A DNA stretch of 7,652 nucleotides from the NCBI GenBank assembly GCA_910587755.1, contig CAJUNZ010000115.1, forward strand, positions 1 through 7,652. Direction: 5' to 3'. A program made the translations under genes and the position numbers. This stretch comes from an uncultured Acetatifactor sp. (lineage in GTDB: Bacteria; Bacillota; Clostridia; Lachnospirales; Lachnospiraceae). Positions within the stretch are counted from its first letter, which is position 1; every line of letters begins with the position of its first letter. Of the stretch, positions 4,313 through 7,652 are shown piece after piece. The notes beneath the pieces were generated by a model that saw nothing but the letters and a program-made list of their open reading frames with translations, searched no databases and was not told where the DNA came from.

Positions 4313-6610
4313 ATGGCAGAAGAAAAAAACGATGAAATCTTTGACGATGGAAAAATGAGCGAATCCCATGAGTTTGTGGATCCTGAGGAGCTGTATCAGA
4401 GACTGATCAGCCATGTGCGGAAATACCATCCAAGCGATGACATCTCCATGATTGAGAAGGCTTACAGGACGGCCAGCGAGGCCCACAAGGAACAGATTCG
4501 CAAGTCCGGGGAGCCTTATATTATCCATCCGCTGAATGTGGCCATTATTCTGGCCGAACTGGAGCTGGATAAGGAGACCATTGTGGCGGGGCTCCTTCAC
4601 GACGTGGTGGAGGATACCATCATGACGGAGGAGGATCTCCAGAGGGAGTTTGGCAACGATGTGGCTCTTCTGGTGGACGGGGTCACGAAACTGGAGAAAA
4701 TCCCCCTTTCCGCCGGAGCCCATCAGTCGGATGAAAAACTGGAGATGCAGGCGGAGAACCTGCGCAAGATGTTTCTTGCCATGGCCAAGGACATCCGTGT
4801 GATTCTTATCAAACTTGCGGACAGACTGCACAATATGCGGACTCTGAAGTACAAGAGCCAGGAGAGCAGGCAGAGGATCGCCCGGGAAACCCTGGAGATC
4901 TTCTGCCCCATTGCCCAGAGGCTGGGGATAAGCAGGATGAAGACGGAACTGGACGATCTGTCTTTAAAATATCTTGAACCGGAAGTCTACTATGACCTGG
5001 TGGATAAGATTTCCGTGCGCAAAAGCGTCCGGGAGAAATATATCCAGAGCATTGTGGACGAAGTCAGCGACCACATTAAAAATGCCGGTATCAGGGCTAA
5101 GGTGGACGGCCGGGTCAAGCATTTTTTCAGCATCTATAAAAAGATGAAGAACCAGGACAAGACTCTGGACCAGATCTACGATCTGTTTGCAGTGCGTATC
5201 ATCGTGGAGTCTGTGAAGGACTGCTATGCGGCCCTGGGGGTGATCCATGAGATGTATAAGCCCATCCCCGGGCGGTTTAAGGATTACATTGCCATGCCCA
5301 AGGCAAATATGTACCGCTCCCTTCACACCACACTCATCGGCAGTTCCGGCCAGCCCTTTGAGATCCAGATCCGCACCTTTGAGATGCACAAGGCGGCGGA
5401 GTATGGTATCGCCGCCCACTGGAAGTACAAGGAGGCCTCCGACGGGAAGAAAGTGGAGACCCAGGAGGAGGAAAAGCTGGTCTGGCTGCGGCAGATTCTG
5501 GAGTGGCAGAGGGATATGTCGGACAATCGGGAGTTTCTGAAGCTGCTGAAGGACGACCTGGATCTGTTTTCCGACAATGTCTACTGTTTTACCCCTTCCG
5601 GCGAGGTGAAAAACCTTCCGGCGGGTTCCACCACCATTGACTTTGCCTACAGCATCCACTCGGCGGTGGGAAACAGGATGGTGGGGGCCAGGGTCAATGA
5701 CAAGCTGGTGACGATTGACTATGAGATTAAAAACGGGGACAGAATCGAGATCATCACTTCCCAGAATTCCAAGGGGCCCAGCCGGGACTGGCTGAATGTG
5801 GTGAAGAGCACCCAGGCCAAGACCAAGATCAACCAGTGGTTTAAGAATGAACTAAAGGAAGACAATATCGTCAAGGGCAGGGAACTTCTCACAGGCTACT
5901 GCAAGGGCAGGGCGGTGAACCTGTCAGAGCTTTTGAAGAACGAGTACATGGAATCGGTGATGCGCAAGTACGGCTTCCGGGACTGGGATGCTGTTCTGGC
6001 GGCCATTGGACACGGGGCTCTGAAAGAGGGCCAGCTGGTCAACCGTCTGCAGGAGCTCTACGACAGGGATCACAGGAAGGAGATGACCAACGAGGAGGTG
6101 CTGGCCACCATTGCGGAGGCTGCGGCAAAACCGTTGACCATGAGGGCCAAGAACAATAGCGGCATCGTGGTCAGGGGCATTGCGGACCTGTCCGTGCGGT
6201 TTTCAAAGTGCTGCTCCCCCGTTCCCGGGGATGAGATTGTGGGCTTTGTCACCAGGGGAAGGGGGATCACCATCCACCGGACGGACTGTGTGAACATTAT
6301 GAATCTGCCCCAGATGGAGAGAGTGCGCATTATCGAGGCAGAGTGGCAGGAACCGGAGAATGCCTCAGAGAAATATGTGGCGGAGATTTCCATCTATGCC
6401 CACAACCGCAACGGCCTTCTGGCGGATATCTCCAGGGTGCTGGCGGAGAAAAACATTGATATTCAGTCCATGAATACCCGGGTGAGCAAACAGGGACTGG
6501 CCACTCTTCAGACGGCGTTCGAGGTGGAGAGCCGGGAGGAGCTAAACCGTGTCATAGACAAGCTCAGGATGGTCAAGAATGTGGTGGACATTGAGAGGGC
6601 GAGCAGCTGA
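4313..6610 (+). CDS. relA: Bifunctional (p)ppGpp synthetase/hydrolase (Rel/SpoT family)
   Basis: This long RSH enzyme (765 residues) transfers pyrophosphate from ATP to GDP/GTP and also hydrolyses (p)ppGpp. The HD hydrolase domain is intact: IIHP (H72), LLHDVVEDT (H96, D97, E100, D101) and KLADRLHNMRTL (D170, N174). The synthetase domain shows IYDLFAVRII (D290), GRFKDYIAMPKANMYRSLHTT with the RFKD signature of bifunctional enzymes (321-324), and FEIQIRT (E350). The regulatory half has TGS at about 422-484, a helical linker, a zinc-finger/conserved-cysteine segment with FSKCCSPVPGD (C633, C634) plus H655 and C659, and a C-terminal ACT domain (about 689-762). ATG 4313 is preferred; GTG 4289 and TTG 4310 are in-frame alternatives. 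Its ribosome binding site is imperfect (AGGAAAG at 11 bases, or GTGGAT at 4 bases). The ribosome-interacting C-terminal half implies sensing of amino-acid starvation. The gene is complete. Confidence 0.97.
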   Translation: MAEEKNDEIFDDGKMSESHEFVDPEELYQRLISHVRKYHPSDDISMIEKAYRTASEAHKEQIRKSGEPYIIHPLNVAIILAELELDKETIVAGLLHDVVEDTIMTEEDLQREFGNDVALLVDGVTKLEKIPLSAGAHQSDEKLEMQAENLRKMFLAMAKDIRVILIKLADRLHNMRTLKYKSQESRQRIARETLEIFCPIAQRLGISRMKTELDDLSLKYLEPEVYYDLVDKISVRKSVREKYIQSIVDEVSDHIKNAGIRAKVDGRVKHFFSIYKKMKNQDKTLDQIYDLFAVRIIVESVKDCYAALGVIHEMYKPIPGRFKDYIAMPKANMYRSLHTTLIGSSGQPFEIQIRTFEMHKAAEYGIAAHWKYKEASDGKKVETQEEEKLVWLRQILEWQRDMSDNREFLKLLKDDLDLFSDNVYCFTPSGEVKNLPAGSTTIDFAYSIHSAVGNRMVGARVNDKLVTIDYEIKNGDRIEIITSQNSKGPSRDWLNVVKSTQAKTKINQWFKNELKEDNIVKGRELLTGYCKGRAVNLSELLKNEYMESVMRKYGFRDWDAVLAAIGHGALKEGQLVNRLQELYDRDHRKEMTNEEVLATIAEAAAKPLTMRAKNNSGIVVRGIADLSVRFSKCCSPVPGDEIVGFVTRGRGITIHRTDCVNIMNLPQMERVRIIEAEWQEPENASEKYVAEISIYAHNRNGLLADISRVLAEKNIDIQSMNTRVSKQGLATLQTAFEVESREELNRVIDKLRMVKNVVDIERASS

Positions 6611-6624
6611 GAGGGAGGTATCCT

Positions 6625-7287
6625 ATGTCAGAGATCAAGATAGGACGCATGGTCATGGGAGTGTGCCAGACCAACTGTTACTTTTTATACCGGCAGGGGG
6701 AGCGCCTGGCGGTTGTGGTGGATCCCGCCGACAGGGGCAGGGATATCTATGACTCCCTGCGCAGGAACGGGTTTTCCGTGGCGGGCATTCTGCTGACCCA
6801 TGGGCATTTTGACCATATCTGGGGACTGGACGGTCTGCGGGATGCTGCCGGCGCATCGGCGGAGGCAGAGGGACTTGAACCTGTGAAAGCCTACGCCTGC
6901 AAGGCGGAGCGGGAGCTTTTAAAAAACGCGGGCATGAACGTGTCCAGGCAGGCGGGCAGGGCCTGCGAGACCTATGCGGATGTGTACGTGGAGGACGGGG
7001 AGGAGATCACGCTGGCGGGAATGACCTGCAGAGTCATCGCCACGCCGGGCCACACCGGAGGCGGGTGCTGCTATTATTTCCAGGAGGCCGGAATTCTGGT
7101 GTCCGGGGACACTCTGTTTGCAGGTTCCGTGGGCAGGACGGATTTCCCCACCGGAAGCATGGGCACTCTGGTCCGGTCCATCAAGGAGAAGCTCTTTGTG
7201 CTGCCGGAGGATACAAGGGTTTATCCCGGCCACGGGGAGAGTACCACCATCGGAGACGAGAAGAAAAATAACCCCTTCTGCGGTTAA
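6625..7287 (+). CDS. MBL-fold hydrolase, glyoxalase-II-like (YcbL type)
   Basis: This 220-residue protein has all glyoxalase-II-type metal ligands: LLTHGHFDH (H59, H61, D63, H64), TPGHTGG (H143), SGDTLF (D162) and PGHGE (H203). It lacks the C-terminal glutathione-binding helical domain of true glyoxalase II, as in single-domain YcbL-like hydrolases. The substrate is therefore probably a thioester or related ester but is not known. A clear GAGGGAGGT (6611-6619) precedes ATG 6625 by 5 bases, and only 14 bases separate it from the rel stop, so it is very likely co-transcribed with rel. The segment around residues 75-90 (AGASAEAEGLEP) is a small Ala/Glu-rich insertion between the first metal motif and the following strand. 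This gene and the COG1237 protein at 665-1483 share only the fold. Confidence 0.9.
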   Translation: MSEIKIGRMVMGVCQTNCYFLYRQGERLAVVVDPADRGRDIYDSLRRNGFSVAGILLTHGHFDHIWGLDGLRDAAGASAEAEGLEPVKAYACKAERELLKNAGMNVSRQAGRACETYADVYVEDGEEITLAGMTCRVIATPGHTGGGCCYYFQEAGILVSGDTLFAGSVGRTDFPTGSMGTLVRSIKEKLFVLPEDTRVYPGHGESTTIGDEKKNNPFCG

Positions 7288-7292
7288 GGTAC

Positions 7293-7298
7293 AGGAGG
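7293..7298 (+). promoter_or_regulatory. AGGAGG ribosome binding site that decides the moxR start
   Basis: A perfect AGGAGG directly touches ATG 7299 (zero spacing), which is unworkable for normal initiation there. The in-frame TTG at 7308 lies 9 bases downstream, a normal distance. This favours TTG 7308 as the start in a genome that also appears to use TTG 665 and GTG 3205. Confidence 0.5.
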
Positions 7299-7307
7299 AT
7301 GCCGGAT

Positions 7308-7604
7308 TTGGAGGACAGAAGCAGCAGGGCCCATCTTGTGATGGATGAGGTTCGGAAGGTGATCATTGGGAAGGATGACTGTATCGGAAAGGTGATGGCC
7401 GCCGTTCTGGCCGGGGGAAATGTGCTCCTGGAGGATGTGCCGGGGGTGGGCAAGACGGAGATGGCCATGGCTTTTTCTCAGGCAATGGGCCTGAAGTCCA
7501 ACAGGATTCAGTTCACCCCGGATGTGATGCCGGCGGATATTACAGGTTTTACCATGTACCAGAAGGAGACGGGGAAGTTTGTGTACCATCCGGGGGCGGT
7601 GATG
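7308..7604 (+). CDS. MoxR-family AAA+ ATPase, N-terminal fragment (3' truncated by adapter)
   Basis: From TTG 7308 (or ATG 7299) the frame encodes about 99-102 genomic residues before adapter sequence begins. It shows the MoxR N-terminus VRKVIIGKDD, the Walker A loop LLEDVPGVGKTEMA, and the family-specific RIQFTPDVMPADITGF followed by TMYQKETGKFVYHPGAVM. The next expected segment, the Walker B region LADEINR, is missing because genomic sequence stops at 7604. MoxR ATPases act as chaperone-like partners, usually encoded with a DUF58 / von Willebrand A protein and often a transglutaminase-like protein. Those neighbours would lie beyond this end. Only 11 bases separate the MBL stop from ATG 7299, which suggests co-transcription. 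Reading on to the window end would add 16 artificial residues (RSEEHTSELQSPNTIS). Confidence 0.9.
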
Positions 7605-7652
7605 AGATCGGAAGAGCACACGTCTGAACTCCAGTCACCGAATACGATCTCG
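7605..7652 (+). other. Illumina TruSeq adapter, index and P7-side sequence (artefact)
   Basis: Bases 7605-7638 match the 34-base Illumina TruSeq read-1 adapter from AGATCGGAAGAGC to its CCAGTCAC end. Then comes an 8-base index, CGAATACG (7639-7646), then ATCTCG (7647-7652), the beginning of the constant sequence that follows the index in TruSeq libraries. The order and lengths fit adapter read-through from a short insert exactly. This is library-construction sequence, not DNA of the organism, and should be removed. The match is against the adapter sequence as I know it; no vector-screen was run. Confidence 0.98.

Noticed and set aside
4964..5659. 231-codon open frame on the - strand within rel
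   Set aside because: It lies wholly inside the synthetase-encoding part of rel, which has intact catalytic motifs. There is no ribosome binding site or family resemblance.
1..7652. Search for CRISPR arrays, tRNA or rRNA genes, insertion sequences, phage genes and origins
   Set aside because: No regularly spaced repeats, cloverleaf sequences, transposase or integrase motifs or terminal repeats were seen. The window is otherwise ordinary chromosomal coding DNA.

Overview
This looks like a contig end from a Gram-positive anaerobe of the class Clostridia, most likely a Lachnospiraceae-type gut bacterium. The reasons are AGGAGG-type ribosome binding sites, frequent TTG and GTG starts, the local order CBS-domain protein / apt / long bifunctional rel / metallo-beta-lactamase-fold hydrolase, and a small SEC-C protein of a type I associate with that family. 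This placement is by recognition of protein style and gene order; no search was run. All supported genes are on the + strand.

Layout. 2-607: C-terminal part of a multi-pass membrane protein, cut by the left edge. 665-1483: MBL-fold hydrolase of the dihydropterin-synthase-like branch (COG1237). 1484-1769: the only sizeable intergenic region. It holds a hairpin after the first block, a nine-T run that may end transcription, a strong Shine-Dalgarno in front of a possible 39-residue ORF, a good sigma-A-like promoter and a GC-rich leader hairpin. 1770-2285: SEC-C zinc-motif protein. 2351-3208: six-TM DUF308/HdeD-like protein with a long acidic tail, overlapping by 4 bases a two-CBS-domain protein (3205-3636). 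3653-4177: apt. 4313-6610: bifunctional (p)ppGpp synthetase/hydrolase. 6625-7287: a glyoxalase-II-like MBL hydrolase. 7299 or 7308 onward: N-terminal part of a MoxR AAA+ ATPase.

The last 48 bases (7605-7652) are not genomic. They are Illumina TruSeq adapter, an 8-base index and the start of the constant P7-side sequence, read straight through from the moxR fragment. Genomic sequence ends at 7604.

Functionally the core is housekeeping. Apt salvages adenine to AMP using PRPP. Rel makes and degrades (p)ppGpp, which restrains purine synthesis and salvage in Firmicutes. The CBS pair next to apt is a plausible adenine-nucleotide sensor. I do not see a convincing undescribed system. The least explained stretch is the leader region at 1490-1750, and the most important practical observation is the adapter at the right end.
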